Assembly: GCA_009746045.1 (NCBI GenBank)
Contig: RPFO01000288.1
Span: forward strand, 537,855 to 601,854
Direction of reading: 5' to 3'
Length of the DNA: 64,000 bases
Source of the DNA: Mesostigma viride
Lineage: Eukaryota; Streptophyta; Mesostigmatophyceae; Mesostigmatales; Mesostigmataceae
Shown here: piece after piece, positions 36,701 to 48,089 of the stretch
How positions within the stretch are numbered: the first letter of the stretch is position 1
Layout of the letters: the number at the start of each line of letters is the position of its first letter
Translations under genes and position numbers: made by a program
The notes under the pieces: generated by a model
Database searches by the model: none
The model's input: only the letters and a program-made list of their open reading frames with translations
What the model was told of the DNA's origin: nothing

Positions 36701-39700
36701 CGCGACGGTGCGCACTTGGTGGGTAGAGGATGGGAAGGGAACACGCGACGGTGCGCACTTGGTGGGGTAGAGGATGGGAAGGGAACACGCGACGGTGCGC
36801 ACTTGGTGGGTAGAGGATGGGAAGGGAACACGCGACGGTGCGCACTTGGTGGGTAGAGGATGGGAAGGGAACACGCGACGGTGCGCACTTGGTGGGTAGA
36901 GGATGGGAAGGGAACACGCGACGGTGCGCACTTGGTGGGTAGAGGATGGGAAGGGAACACGCGACGGTGCGCACTTGGTGGGGTAGAGGATGGGAAGGGA
37001 ACACGCGACGGTGCGCACTTGGTGGGTAGAGGATGGGAAGGGAACACGCGACGGTGCGCACTTGGTGGGTAGAGGATGGGAAGGGAACACGCGACGGTGC
37101 GCACTTGGTGGGTAGAGGATGGGAAGGGAACACGCGACGGTGCGCACTTGGTGGGTAGAGGATGGGAAGGGAACACGCGACGGTGCGCACTTGGTGGGTA
37201 GAGGATGGGAAGGGAACACGCGACGGTGCGCACTTGGTGGGTAGAGGATGGGAAGGGAACACGCGACGGTGCGCACTTGGTGGGGTAGAGGATGGGAAGG
37301 GAACACGCGACGGTGCGCACTTGGTGGGTAGAGGATGGGAAGGGAACACGCGACGGTGCGCACTTGGTGGGTAGAGGATGGGAAGGGAACACGCGACGGT
37401 GCGCACTTGGTGGGTAGAGGATGGGAAGGGAACACGCGACGGTGCGCACTTGGTGGGTAGAGGATGGGAAGGGAACACGCGACGGTGCGCACTTGGTGGG
37501 GTAGAGGATGGGAAGGGAACACGCGACGGTGCGCACTTGGTGGGTAGAGGATGGGAAGGGAACACGCGACGGTGCGCACTTGGTGGGTAGAGGATGGGAA
37601 GGGAACACGCGACGGTGCGCACTTGGTGGGTAGAGGATGGGAAGGGAACACGCGACGGTGCGCACTTGGTGGGTAGAGGATGGGAAGGGAACACGCGACG
37701 GTGCGCACTTGGTGGGTAGAGGATGGGAAGGGAACACGCGACGGTGCGCACTTGGTGGGTAGAGGATGGGAAGGGAACACGCGACGGTGCGCACTTGGTG
37801 GGTAGAGGATGGGAAGGGAACACGCGACGGTGCGCACTTGGTGGGGTAGAGGATGGGAAGGGAACACGCGACGGTGCGCACTTGGTGGGTAGAGGATGGG
37901 AAGGGAACACGCGACGGTGCGCACTTGGTGGGTAGAGGATGGGAAGGGAACACGCGACGGTGCGCACTTGGTGGGTAGAGGATGGGAAGGGAACACGCGA
38001 CGGTGCGCACTTGGTGGGTAGAGGATGGGAAGGGAACACGCGACGGTGCGCACTTGGTGGGTAGAGGATGGGAAGGGAACACGCGACGGTGCGCACTTGG
38101 TAGGGTAGAGGATGGGAAGGGAACACGCGACGGTGCGCACTTGGTGGGTAGAGGATGGGAAGGGAACACGCGACGGTGCGCACTTGGTGGGTAGAGGATG
38201 GGAAGGGAACACGCGACGGTGCGCACTTGGTGGGGTAGAGGATGGGAAGGGAACACGCGACGGTGCGCACTTGGTGGGTAGAGGATGGGAAGGGAACACG
38301 CGACGGTGCGCACTTGGTAGGGTAGAGGATGGGAAGGGAACACGCGACGGTGCGCACTTGGTGGGTAGAGGATGGGAAGGGAACACGCGACGGTGCGCAC
38401 TTGGTGGGTAGAGGATGGGAAGGGAACACGCGACGGTGCGCACTTGGTGGGTAGAGGATGGGAAGGGAACACGCGACGGTGCGCACTTGGTGGGTAGAGG
38501 ATGGGAAGGGAACACGCGACGGTGCGCACTTGGTGGGTAGAGGATGGGAAGGGAACACGCGACGGTGCGCACTTGGTGGGTAGAGGATGGGAAGGGAACA
38601 CGCGACGGTGCGCACTTGGTGGGTAGAGGATGGGAAGGGAACACGCGACGGTGCGCACTTGGTGGGTAGAGGATGGGAAGGGAACACGCGACGGTGCGCA
38701 CTTGGTGGGTAGAGGATGGGAAGGGAACACGCGACGGTGCGCACTTGGTGGGTAGAGGATGGGAAGGGAACACGCGACGGTGCGCACTTGGTGGGTAGAG
38801 GATGGGAAGGGAACACGCGACGGTGCGCACTTGGTAGGGTAGAGGATGGGAAGGGAACACGCGACGGTGCGCACTTGGTGGGTAGAGGATGGGAAGGGAA
38901 CACGCGACGGTGCGCACTTGGTGGGTAGAGGATGGGAAGGGAACACGCGACGGTGCGCACTTGGTGGGGTAGAGGATGGGAAGGGAACACGCGACGGTGC
39001 GCACTTGGTGGGTAGAGGATGGGAAGGGAACACGCGACGGTGCGCACTTGGTAGGGTAGAGGATGGGAAGGGAACACGCGACGGTGCGCACTTGGTAGGG
39101 TAGAGGATGGGAAGGGAACACGCGACGGTGCGCACTTGGTGGGTAGAGGATGGGAAGGGAACACGCGACGGTGCGCACTTGGTGGGTAGAGGATGGGAAG
39201 GGAACACGCGACGGTGCGCACTTGGTGGGTAGAGGATGGGAAGGGAACACGCGACGGTGCGCACTTGGTGGGTAGAGGATGGGAAGGGAACACGCGACGG
39301 TGCGCACTTGGTGGGTAGAGGATGGGAAGGGAACACGCGACGGTGCGCACTTGGTGGGGTAGAGGATGGGAAGGGAACACGCGACGGTGCGCACTTGGTG
39401 GGTAGAGGATGGGAAGGGAACACGCGACGGTGCGCACTTGGTAGGGTAGAGGATGGGAAGGGAACACGCGACGGTGCGCACTTGGTGGGTAGAGGATGGG
39501 AAGGGAACACGCGACGGTGCGCACTTGGTGGGTAGAGGATGGGAAGGGAACACGCGACGGTGCGCACTTGGTGGGTAGAGGATGGGAAGGGAACACGCGA
39601 CGGTGCGCACTTGGTGGGTAGAGGATGGGAAGGGAACACGCGACGGTGCGCACTTGGTAGGGTAGAGGATGGGAAGGGAACACGCGACGGTGCGCACTTG

Positions 39701-42700
39701 GTGGGTAGAGGATGGGAAGGGAACACGCGACGGTGCGCACTTGGTGGGTAGAGGATGGGAAGGGAACACGCGACGGTGCGCACTTGGTGGGTAGAGGATG
39801 GGAAGGGAACACGCGACGGTGCGCACTTGGTGGGGTAGAGGATGGGAAGGGAACACGCGACGGTGCGCACTTGGTGGGGTAGAGGATGGGAAGGGAACAC
39901 GCGACGGTGCGCACTTGGTGGGTAGAGGATGGGAAGGGAACACGCGACGGTGCGCACTTGGTGGGTAGAGGATGGGAAGGGAACACGCGACGGTGCGCAC
40001 TTGGTGGGTAGAGGATGGGAAGGGAACACGCGACGGTGCGCACTTGGTAGGGTAGAGGATGGGAAGGGAACACGCGACGGTGCGCACTTGGTGGGTAGAG
40101 GATGGGAAGGGAACACGCGACGGTGCGCACTTGGTAGGGTAGAGGATGGGAAGGGAACACGCGACGGTGCGCACTTGGTGGGTAGAGGATGGGAAGGGAA
40201 CACGCGACGGTGCGCACTTGGTAGGGTAGAGGATGGGAAGGGAACACGCGACGGTGCGCACTTGGTGGGTAGAGGATGGGAAGGGAACACGCGACGGTGC
40301 GCACTTGGTGGGTAGAGGATGGGAAGGGAACACGCGACGGTGCGCACTTGGTGGGTAGAGGATGGGAAGGGAACACGCGACGGTGCGCACTTGGTGGGTA
40401 GAGGATGGGAAGGGAACACGCGACGGTGCGCACTTGGTGGGGTAGAGGATGGGAAGGGAACACGCGACGGTGCGCACTTGGTGGGTAGAGGATGGGAAGG
40501 GAACACGCGACGGTGCGCACTTGGTGGGGTAGAGGATGGGAAGGGAACACGCGACGGTGCGCACTTGGTGGGTAGAGGATGGGAAGGGAACACGCGACGG
40601 TGCGCACTTGGTGGGTAGAGGATGGGAAGGGAACACGCGACGGTGCGCACTTGGTGGGTAGAGGATGGGAAGGGAACACGCGACGGTGCGCACTTGGTAG
40701 GGTAGAGGATGGGAAGGGAACACGCGACGGTGCGCACTTGGTGGGGTAGAGGATGGGAAGGGAACACGCGACGGTGCGCACTTGGTGGGTAGAGGATGGG
40801 AAGGGAACACGCGACGGTGCGCACTTGGTGGGTAGAGGATGGGAAGGGAACACGCGACGGTGCGCACTTGGTGGGTAGAGGATGGGAAGGGAACACGCGA
40901 CGGTGCGCACTTGGTGGGGTAGAGGATGGGAAGGGAACACGCGACGGTGCGCACTTGGTGGGTAGAGGATGGGAAGGGAACACGCGACGGTGCGCACTTG
41001 GTGGGTAGAGGATGGGAAGGGAACACGCGACGGTGCGCACTTGGTGGGGTAGAGGATGGGAAGGGAACACGCGACGGTGCGCACTTGGTGGGTAGAGGAT
41101 GGGAAGGGAACACGCGACGGTGCGCACTTGGTGGGTAGAGGATGGGAAGGGAACACGCGACGGTGCGCACTTGGTGGGTAGAGGATGGGAAGGGAACACG
41201 CGACGGTGCGCACTTGGTGGGTAGAGGATGGGAAGGGAACACGCGACGGTGCGCACTTGGTGGGTAGAGGATGGGAAGGGAACACGCGACGGTGCGCACT
41301 TGGTAGGGTAGAGGATGGGAAGGGAACACGCGACGGTGCGCACTTGGTGGGTAGAGGATGGGAAGGGAACACGCGACGGTGCGCACTTGGTGGGTAGAGG
41401 ATGGGAAGGGAACACGCGACGGTGCGCACTTGGTGGGTAGAGGATGGGAAGGGAACACGCGACGGTGCGCACTTGGTGGGTAGAGGATGGGAAGGGAACA
41501 CGCGACGGTGCGCACTTGGTGGGGTAGAGGATGGGAAGGGAACACGCGACGGTGCGCACTTGGTGGGGTAGAGGATGGGAAGGGAACACGCGACGGTGCG
41601 CACTTGGTGGGTAGAGGATGGGAAGGGAACACGCGACGGTGCGCACTTGGTGGGGTAGAGGATGGGAAGGGAACACGCGACGGTGCGCACTTGGTAGGGT
41701 AGAGGATGGGAAGGGAACACGCGACGGTGCGCACTTGGTAGGGTAGAGGATGGGAAGGGAACACGCGACGGTGCGCACTTGGTGGGTAGAGGATGGGAAG
41801 GGAACACGCGACGGTGCGCACTTGGTAGGGTAGAGGATGGGAAGGGAACACGCGACGGTGCGCACTTGGTGGGTAGAGGATGGGAAGGGAACACGCGACG
41901 GTGCGCACTTGGTGGGTAGAGGATGGGAAGGGAACACGCGACGGTGCGCACTTGGTGGGGTAGAGGATGGGAAGGGAACACGCGACGGTGCGCACTTGGT
42001 AGGGTAGAGGATGGGAAGGGAACACGCGACGGTGCGCACTTGGTGGGTAGAGGATGGGAAGGGAACACGCGACGGTGCGCACTTGGTGGGTAGAGGATGG
42101 GAAGGGAACACGCGACGGTGCGCACTTGGTGGGTAGAGGATGGGAAGGGAACACGCGACGGTGCGCACTTGGTAGGGTAGAGGATGGGAAGGGAACACGC
42201 GACGGTGCGCACTTGGTGGGTAGAGGATGGGAAGGGAACACGCGACGGTGCGCACTTGGTGGGTAGAGGATGGGAAGGGAACACGCGACGGTGCGCACTT
42301 GGTGGGGTAGAGGATGGGAAGGGAACACGCGACGGTGCGCACTTGGTAGGGTAGAGGATGGGAAGGGAACACGCGACGGTGCGCACTTGGTGGGTAGAGG
42401 ATGGGAAGGGAACACGCGACGGTGCGCACTTGGTAGGGTAGAGGATGGGAAGGGAACACGCGACGGTGCGCACTTGGTGGGGTAGAGGATGGGAAGGGAA
42501 CACGCGACGGTGCGCACTTGGTGGGTAGAGGATGGGAAGGGAACACGCGACGGTGCGCACTTGGTAGGGTAGAGGATGGGAAGGGAACACGCGACGGTGC
42601 GCACTTGGTGGGTAGAGGATGGGAAGGGAACACGCGACGGTGCGCACTTGGTGGGTAGAGGATGGGAAGGGAACACGCGACGGTGCGCACTTGGTGGGTA

Positions 42701-45700
42701 GAGGATGGGAAGGGAACACGCGACGGTGCGCACTTGGTGGGTAGAGGATGGGAAGGGAACACGCGACGGTGCGCACTTGGTAGGGTAGAGGATGGGAAGG
42801 GAACACGCGACGGTGCGCACTTGGTGGGTAGAGGATGGGAAGGGAACACGCGACGGTGCGCACTTGGTGGGTAGAGGATGGGAAGGGAACACGCGACGGT
42901 GCGCACTTGGTAGGGTAGAGGATGGGAAGGGAACACGCGACGGTGCGCACTTGGTAGGGTAGAGGATGGGAAGGGAACACGCGACGGTGCGCACTTGGTA
43001 GGGTAGAGGATGGGAAGGGAACACGCGACGGTGCGCACTTGGTAGGGTAGAGGATGGGAAGGGAACACGCGACGGTGCGCACTTGGTGGGGTAGAGGATG
43101 GGAAGGGAACACGCGACGGTGCGCACTTGGTGGGTAGAGGATGGGAAGGGAACACGCGACGGTGCGCACTTGGTGGGGTAGAGGATGGGAAGGGAACACG
43201 CGACGGTGCGCACTTGGTGGGGTAGAGGATGGGAAGGGAACACGCGACGGTGCGCACTTGGTGGGTAGAGGATGGGAAGGGAACACGCGACGGTGCGCAC
43301 TTGGTGGGGTAGAGGATGGGAAGGGAACACGCGACGGTGCGCACTTGGTGGGTAGAGGATGGGAAGGGAACACGCGACGGTGCGCACTTGGTGGGTAGAG
43401 GATGGGAAGGGAACACGCGACGGTGCGCACTTGGTGGGGTAGAGGATGGGAAGGGAACACGCGACGGTGCGCACTTGGTGGGTAGAGGATGGGAAGGGAA
43501 CACGCGACGGTGCGCACTTGGTGGGGTAGAGGATGGGAAGGGAACACGCGACGGTGCGCACTTGGTAGGGTAGAGGATGGGAAGGGAACACGCGACGGTG
43601 CGCACTTGGTGGGGTAGAGGATGGGAAGGGAACACGCGACGGTGCGCACTTGGTGGGTAGAGGATGGGAAGGGAACACGCGACGGTGCGCACTTGGTGGG
43701 TAGAGGATGGGAAGGGAACACGCGACGGTGCGCACTTGGTGGGTAGAGGATGGGAAGGGAACACGCGACGGTGCGCACTTGGTAGGGTAGAGGATGGGAA
43801 GGGAACACGCGACGGTGCGCACTTGGTGGGTAGAGGATGGGAAGGGAACACGCGACGGTGCGCACTTGGTGGGGTAGAGGATGGGAAGGGAACACGCGAC
43901 GGTGCGCACTTGGTGGGGTAGAGGATGGGAAGGGAACACGCGACGGTGCGCACTTGGTGGGTAGAGGATGGGAAGGGAACACGCGACGGTGCGCACTTGG
44001 TGGGGTAGAGGATGGGAAGGGAACACGCGACGGTGCGCACTTGGTGGGGTAGAGGATGGGAAGGGAACACGCGACGGTGCGCACTTGGTGGGTAGAGGAT
44101 GGGAAGGGAACACGCGACGGTGCGCACTTGGTGGGTAGAGGATGGGAAGGGAACACGCGACGGTGCGCACTTGGTAGGGTAGAGGATGGGAAGGGAACAC
44201 GCGACGGTGCGCACTTGGTGGGTAGAGGATGGGAAGGGAACACGCGACGGTGCGCACTTGGTGGGTAGAGGATGGGAAGGGAACACGCGACGGTGCGCAC
44301 TTGGTGGGTAGAGGATGGGAAGGGAACACGCGACGGTGCGCACTTGGTGGGTAGAGGATGGGAAGGGAACACGCGACGGTGCGCACTTGGTGGGTAGAGG
44401 ATGGGAAGGGAACACGCGACGGTGCGCACTTGGTGGGTAGAGGATGGGAAGGGAACACGCGACGGTGCGCACTTGGTGGGGTAGAGGATGGGAAGGGAAC
44501 ACGCGACGGTGCGCACTTGGTAGGGTAGAGGATGGGAAGGGAACACGCGACGGTGCGCACTTGGTAGGGTAGAGGATGGGAAGGGAACACGCGACGGTGC
44601 GCACTTGGTGGGGTAGAGGATGGGAAGGGAACACGCGACGGTGCGCACTTGGTGGGTAGAGGATGGGAAGGGAACACGCGACGGTGCGCACTTGGTGGGG
44701 TAGAGGATGGGAAGGGAACACGCGACGGTGCGCACTTGGTGGGTAGAGGATGGGAAGGGAACACGCGACGGTGCGCACTTGGTAGGGTAGAGGATGGGAA
44801 GGGAACACGCGACGGTGCGCACTTGGTGGGTAGAGGATGGGAAGGGAACACGCGACGGTGCGCACTTGGTGGGGTAGAGGATGGGAAGGGAACACGCGAC
44901 GGTGCGCACTTGGTAGGGTAGAGGATGGGAAGGGAACACGCGACGGTGCGCACTTGGTGGGTAGAGGATGGGAAGGGAACACGCGACGGTGCGCACTTGG
45001 TAGGGTAGAGGATGGGAAGGGAACACGCGACGGTGCGCACTTGGTGGGGTAGAGGATGGGAAGGGAACACGCGACGGTGCGCACTTGGTAGGGTAGAGGA
45101 TGGGAAGGGAACACGCGACGGTGCGCACTTGGTGGGGTAGAGGATGGGAAGGGAACACGCGACGGTGCGCACTTGGTGGGTAGAGGATGGGAAGGGAACA
45201 CGCGACGGTGCGCACTTGGTGGGTAGAGGATGGGAAGGGAACACGCGACGGTGCGCACTTGGTGGGGTAGAGGATGGGAAGGGAACACGCGACGGTGCGC
45301 ACTTGGTGGGTAGAGGATGGGAAGGGAACACGCGACGGTGCGCACTTGGTGGGTAGAGGATGGGAAGGGAACACGCGACGGTGCGCACTTGGTGGGTAGA
45401 GGATGGGAAGGGAACACGCGACGGTGCGCACTTGGTAGGGTAGAGGATGGGAAGGGAACACGCGACGGTGCGCACTTGGTAGGGTAGAGGATGGGAAGGG
45501 AACACGCGACGGTGCGCACTTGGTGGGTAGAGGATGGGAAGGGAACACGCGACGGTGCGCACTTGGTAGGGTAGAGGATGGGAAGGGAACACGCGACGGT
45601 GCGCACTTGGTGGGTAGAGGATGGGAAGGGAACACGCGACGGTGCGCACTTGGTGGGGTAGAGGATGGGAAGGGAACACGCGACGGTGCGCACTTGGTAG

Positions 45701-48089
45701 GGTAGAGGATGGGAAGGGAACACGCGACGGTGCGCACTTGGTGGGGTAGAGGATGGGAAGGGAACACGCGACGGTGCGCACTTGGTGGGTAGAGGATGGG
45801 AAGGGAACACGCGACGGTGCGCACTTGGTGGGTAGAGGATGGGAAGGGAACACGCGACGGTGCGCACTTGGTGGGGTAGAGGATGGGAAGGGAACACGCG
45901 ACGGTGCGCACTTGGTGGGTAGAGGATGGGAAGGGAACACGCGACGGTGCGCACTTGGTGGGGTAGAGGATGGGAAGGGAACACGCGACGGTGCGCACTT
46001 GGTAGGGTAGAGGATGGGAAGGGAACACGCGACGGTGCGCACTTGGTGGGTAGAGGATGGGAAGGGAACACGCGACGGTGCGCACTTGGTAGGGTAGAGG
46101 ATGGGAAGGGAACACGCGACGGTGCGCACTTGGTGGGTAGAGGATGGGAAGGGAACACGCGACGGTGCGCACTTGGTAGGGTAGAGGATGGGAAGGGAAC
46201 ACGCGACGGTGCGCACTTGGTAGGGTAGAGGATGGGAAGGGAACACGCGACGGTGCGCACTTGGTAGGGTAGAGGATGGGAAGGGAACACGCGACGGTGC
46301 GCACTTGGTAGGGTAGAGGATGGGAAGGGAACACGCGACGGTGCGCACTTGGTGGGTAGAGGATGGGAAGGGAACACGCGACGGTGCGCACTTGGTGGGT
46401 AGAGGATGGGAAGGGAACACGCGACGGTGCGCACTTGGTGGGTAGAGGATGGGAAGGGAACACGCGACGGTGCGCACTTGGTAGGGTAGAGGATGGGAAG
46501 GGAACACGCGACGGTGCGCACTTGGTGGGTAGAGGATGGGAAGGGAACACGCGACGGTGCGCACTTGGTGGGGTAGAGGATGGGAAGGGAACACGCGACG
46601 GTGCGCACTTGGTGGGGTAGAGGATGGGAAGGGAACACGCGACGGTGCGCACTTGGTAGGGTAGAGGATGGGAAGGGAACACGCGACGGTGCGCACTTGG
46701 TAGGGTAGAGGATGGGAAGGGAACACGCGACGGTGCGCACTTGGTAGGGTAGAGGATGGGAAGGGAACACGCGACGGTGCGCACTTGGTAGGGTAGAGGA
46801 TGGGAAGGGAACACGCGACGGTGCGCACTTGGTGGGTAGAGGATGGGAAGGGAACACGCGACGGTGCGCACTTGGTAGGGTAGAGGATGGGAAGGGAACA
46901 CGCGACGGTGCGCACTTGGTGGGTAGAGGATGGGAAGGGAACACGCGACGGTGCGCACTTGGTGGGGTAGAGGATGGGAAGGGAACACGCGACGGTGCGC
47001 ACTTGGTGGGGTAGAGGATGGGAAGGGAACACGCGACGGTGCGCACTTGGTGGGGTAGAGGATGGGAAGGGAACACGCGACGGTGCGCACTTGGTGGGGT
47101 AGAGGATGGGAAGGGAACACGCGACGGTGCGCACTTGGTGGGGTAGAGGATGGGAAGGGAACACGCGACGGTGCGCACTTGGTAGGGTAGAGGATGGGAA
47201 GGGAACACGCGACGGTGCGCACTTGGTAGGGTAGAGGATGGGAAGGGAACACGCGACGGTGCGCACTTGGTGGGGTAGAGGATGGGAAGGGAACACGCGA
47301 CGGTGCGCACTTGGTAGGGTAGAGGATGGGAAGGGAACACGCGACGGTGCGCACTTGGTGGGGTAGAGGATGGAAAGGAAGGGAACACGCGACGGTGCGC
47401 ACTTGGTAGGGTAGAGGATGGAAAGGAAGGGAACACGCGACGGTGCGCACTTGGTAGGACAGAGGATGAATCCAGGATAAATACGCGACGGTACGTACTT
47501 GGTAGGATAGAGGATGAAGGACGACGACGCCAACGCGAAGGGGCCTTTGTCCTTCAGACCGCCCTTCCGGATGAGGATCGTCTGCGTCTCGGATGCCGAG
47601 AACATAACGATGAATCCAGACAAACGCAGCAAGCAACCCAATTTTAGATATGGCGATTGCGGAGATGGAAGGACAGACCGTGCATTTATATGCATGTCTT
47701 TTTCATGCCGCCTCGCCACGGCTTCTAACAAGGGAATGGGACTTTTGGCTGCCAATCGAACAAGCAAGAAAGCCACACCCTATTCAATGGCAGTTTCCCC
47801 GGTACCGATACTCTAAACACGCATACTATTCTAACTATTTAAATCTTCTAACCTGATGACCGTTCCGAAGAGCTTCGATGGTCGCCGCCCATTCCTTCAG
47901 CGCAGGCACAACCGCTGCCGGAGCGACCTTCTCAGGAGCGGCCGATGCCAGGCATGGCGAGCGAGGCTTAGACGTCGCTTTCTTGCTGGGGCTTGCTAGC
48001 CGTATGACACGGGGTGCCGAGATAGTGCTTCCATGGAAAGCAACCTTGCTGCAGGTTTGTACTGCTTGGGATGCGAGGAATTCAGTCAT
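24787..48089 (-). CDS. DUF1802-family protein, five exons over 23.3 kb
   Basis: Exons on the minus strand: 48089-47853, 47581-47499, 27750-27657, 26417-26229 and 24966-24787. All have AG/GT borders and phases join exactly (0, 2, 0, 0), giving 260 codons from ATG to TAG. Exon 1 is a serine-, alanine- and arginine-rich leader, likely a plastid transit peptide, then LKEWAATIEALRNGHQ. Exon 2 reads TILIRKGGLKDKGPF to SSSFILYPT. Exon 3 reads FHATPGMLKPHAAKEYARFL. Exon 4 holds VTGVWSTADRTLLARLDDLH and LELRALLLPQPVQ. Exon 5 starts IPVLAEYGGCKSWLDL. These blocks in this order match DUF1802 as I remember it (RKGG, LYPT, LKP, LPQP, EYGGCKSW); the biochemical function is unknown. Intron 2 carries an 18.7-kb satellite, and introns 3 and 4 carry smaller arrays. 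Three 5' splice junctions are tandemly duplicated. Whether so large a repeated intron is still spliced is not known from sequence. Confidence 0.82.
24967..25450. repeat. 17-bp minisatellite abutting a 3' splice site
   Basis: About 28 copies of a 17-bp unit, CAGCCATGATGAGGGGG on the plus strand, with changes confined to a few positions (C/G at the fourth base, A/C/G near the middle). The array starts at the acceptor of the last DUF1802 exon: on the minus strand each unit is a C/T-rich stretch ending near CATGCCTG or CATGGCTG, like the real acceptor CATGCCTGCCAG. The proline-rich ORFs through it are not genes. Confidence 0.93.
25525..25815. repeat. 15-bp minisatellite
   Basis: About 13 near-perfect copies of AACCATGGAATGAGC (25593-25791) flanked by degenerate units (AGAAGCAACCATGA types). 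It lies in DUF1802 intron 4. The plus-strand frame NHGMS repeated is fortuitous. Confidence 0.95.
26142..26256 (-). repeat. 74-bp duplication of the exon 4/intron 4 junction
   Basis: The end of exon 4 with its donor (minus strand CTGCTGCTGCCGCAACC, then CGTGCAG and GTGTGG at 26229/26228) is repeated 74 bp downstream as CTGCTGCTGCCGCAGCC, CGTGCAG and GTGAGG (26155/26154). Flanking ACGATAATA words also repeat. Using the second donor would put an in-frame TAA in the protein, so the first is the likely productive site. Confidence 0.88.
26430..26690. repeat. Purine-rich low-complexity tract
   Basis: Plus strand almost only G and A (GGGGAGAGG and GGGATGG words). On the minus strand it is a long C/T tract directly upstream of the exon 4 acceptor, so it may act as an extended polypyrimidine tract. 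Confidence 0.85.
27421..27700 (-). repeat. 59-bp minisatellite made from the exon 3/intron 3 junction
   Basis: Period 59 bp; the junction word (minus strand GGGCCCGCAGAGGAG) occurs at 27657, 27598, 27539, 27480 and 27421. The first is the true end of exon 3. Four of the five are followed by the same donor GTGGGT. About 33 bp of each unit is exon-derived and the rest is intron. Confidence 0.92.
27751..28832. other. DUF1802 intron 2 sequence left of the array
   Basis: About 1.1 kb of intron between the satellite and exon 3. It is rich in short words such as GGCAAGCAAG and GCAGGCA but shows no gene. The frames here lack family resemblance. Confidence 0.45.
28833..47503. repeat. Giant 43/44-bp satellite, about 428 copies
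   Basis: One uninterrupted head-to-tail array. On the minus strand the unit reads CATCCTCTACCCTACCAA then GTGCGCACCGTCGCGTGTTC then CCTTCC. Three forms differ at one spot on the plus strand: GGTGGGGTAGA and GGTAGGGTAGA (44 bp) and GGTGGGTAGA (43 bp). The right end merges with exon 2 of the DUF1802 gene, whose last 18 bases (CATCCTCTATCCTACCAA) and donor GTACGTACCG form the first, diverged unit. The outermost units on both sides have a longer GGAAAGGAAGGG core. Copy number is estimated from length. No unit has a stop codon in any minus-strand frame. Confidence 0.97.
47582..47852 (-). other. DUF1802 intron 1
   Basis: 271-bp intron with donor CAG/GTTAGA at 47853/47852 and acceptor GACGCAG ending at 47582. 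No repeats and no duplication of its splice sites, unlike the next three introns. Confidence 0.7.

Noticed and set aside
31064-47014. Dozens of plus-strand ORFs of 60-130 codons reading MGREHATVRTWW
   Set aside because: Same satellite on the other strand. Each ends when a 44-bp AGGG unit brings a stop; no independent evidence of coding.
28833-47503. CRISPR array
   Set aside because: Units are contiguous with no unique spacers, and the context is a eukaryotic nuclear genome.
28756-47776. Three overlapping minus-strand ORFs of 6,226-6,321 codons
   Set aside because: They are one 43/44-bp satellite read in three frames. The rotating frame, absence of a conserved domain and location in a supported intron make a giant protein unlikely.
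47514-47816. Plus-strand ORF starting MKDDDANAKGPLSFRPP
   Set aside because: It is antisense to DUF1802 exon 2, whose minus-strand reading has family motifs and splice sites.
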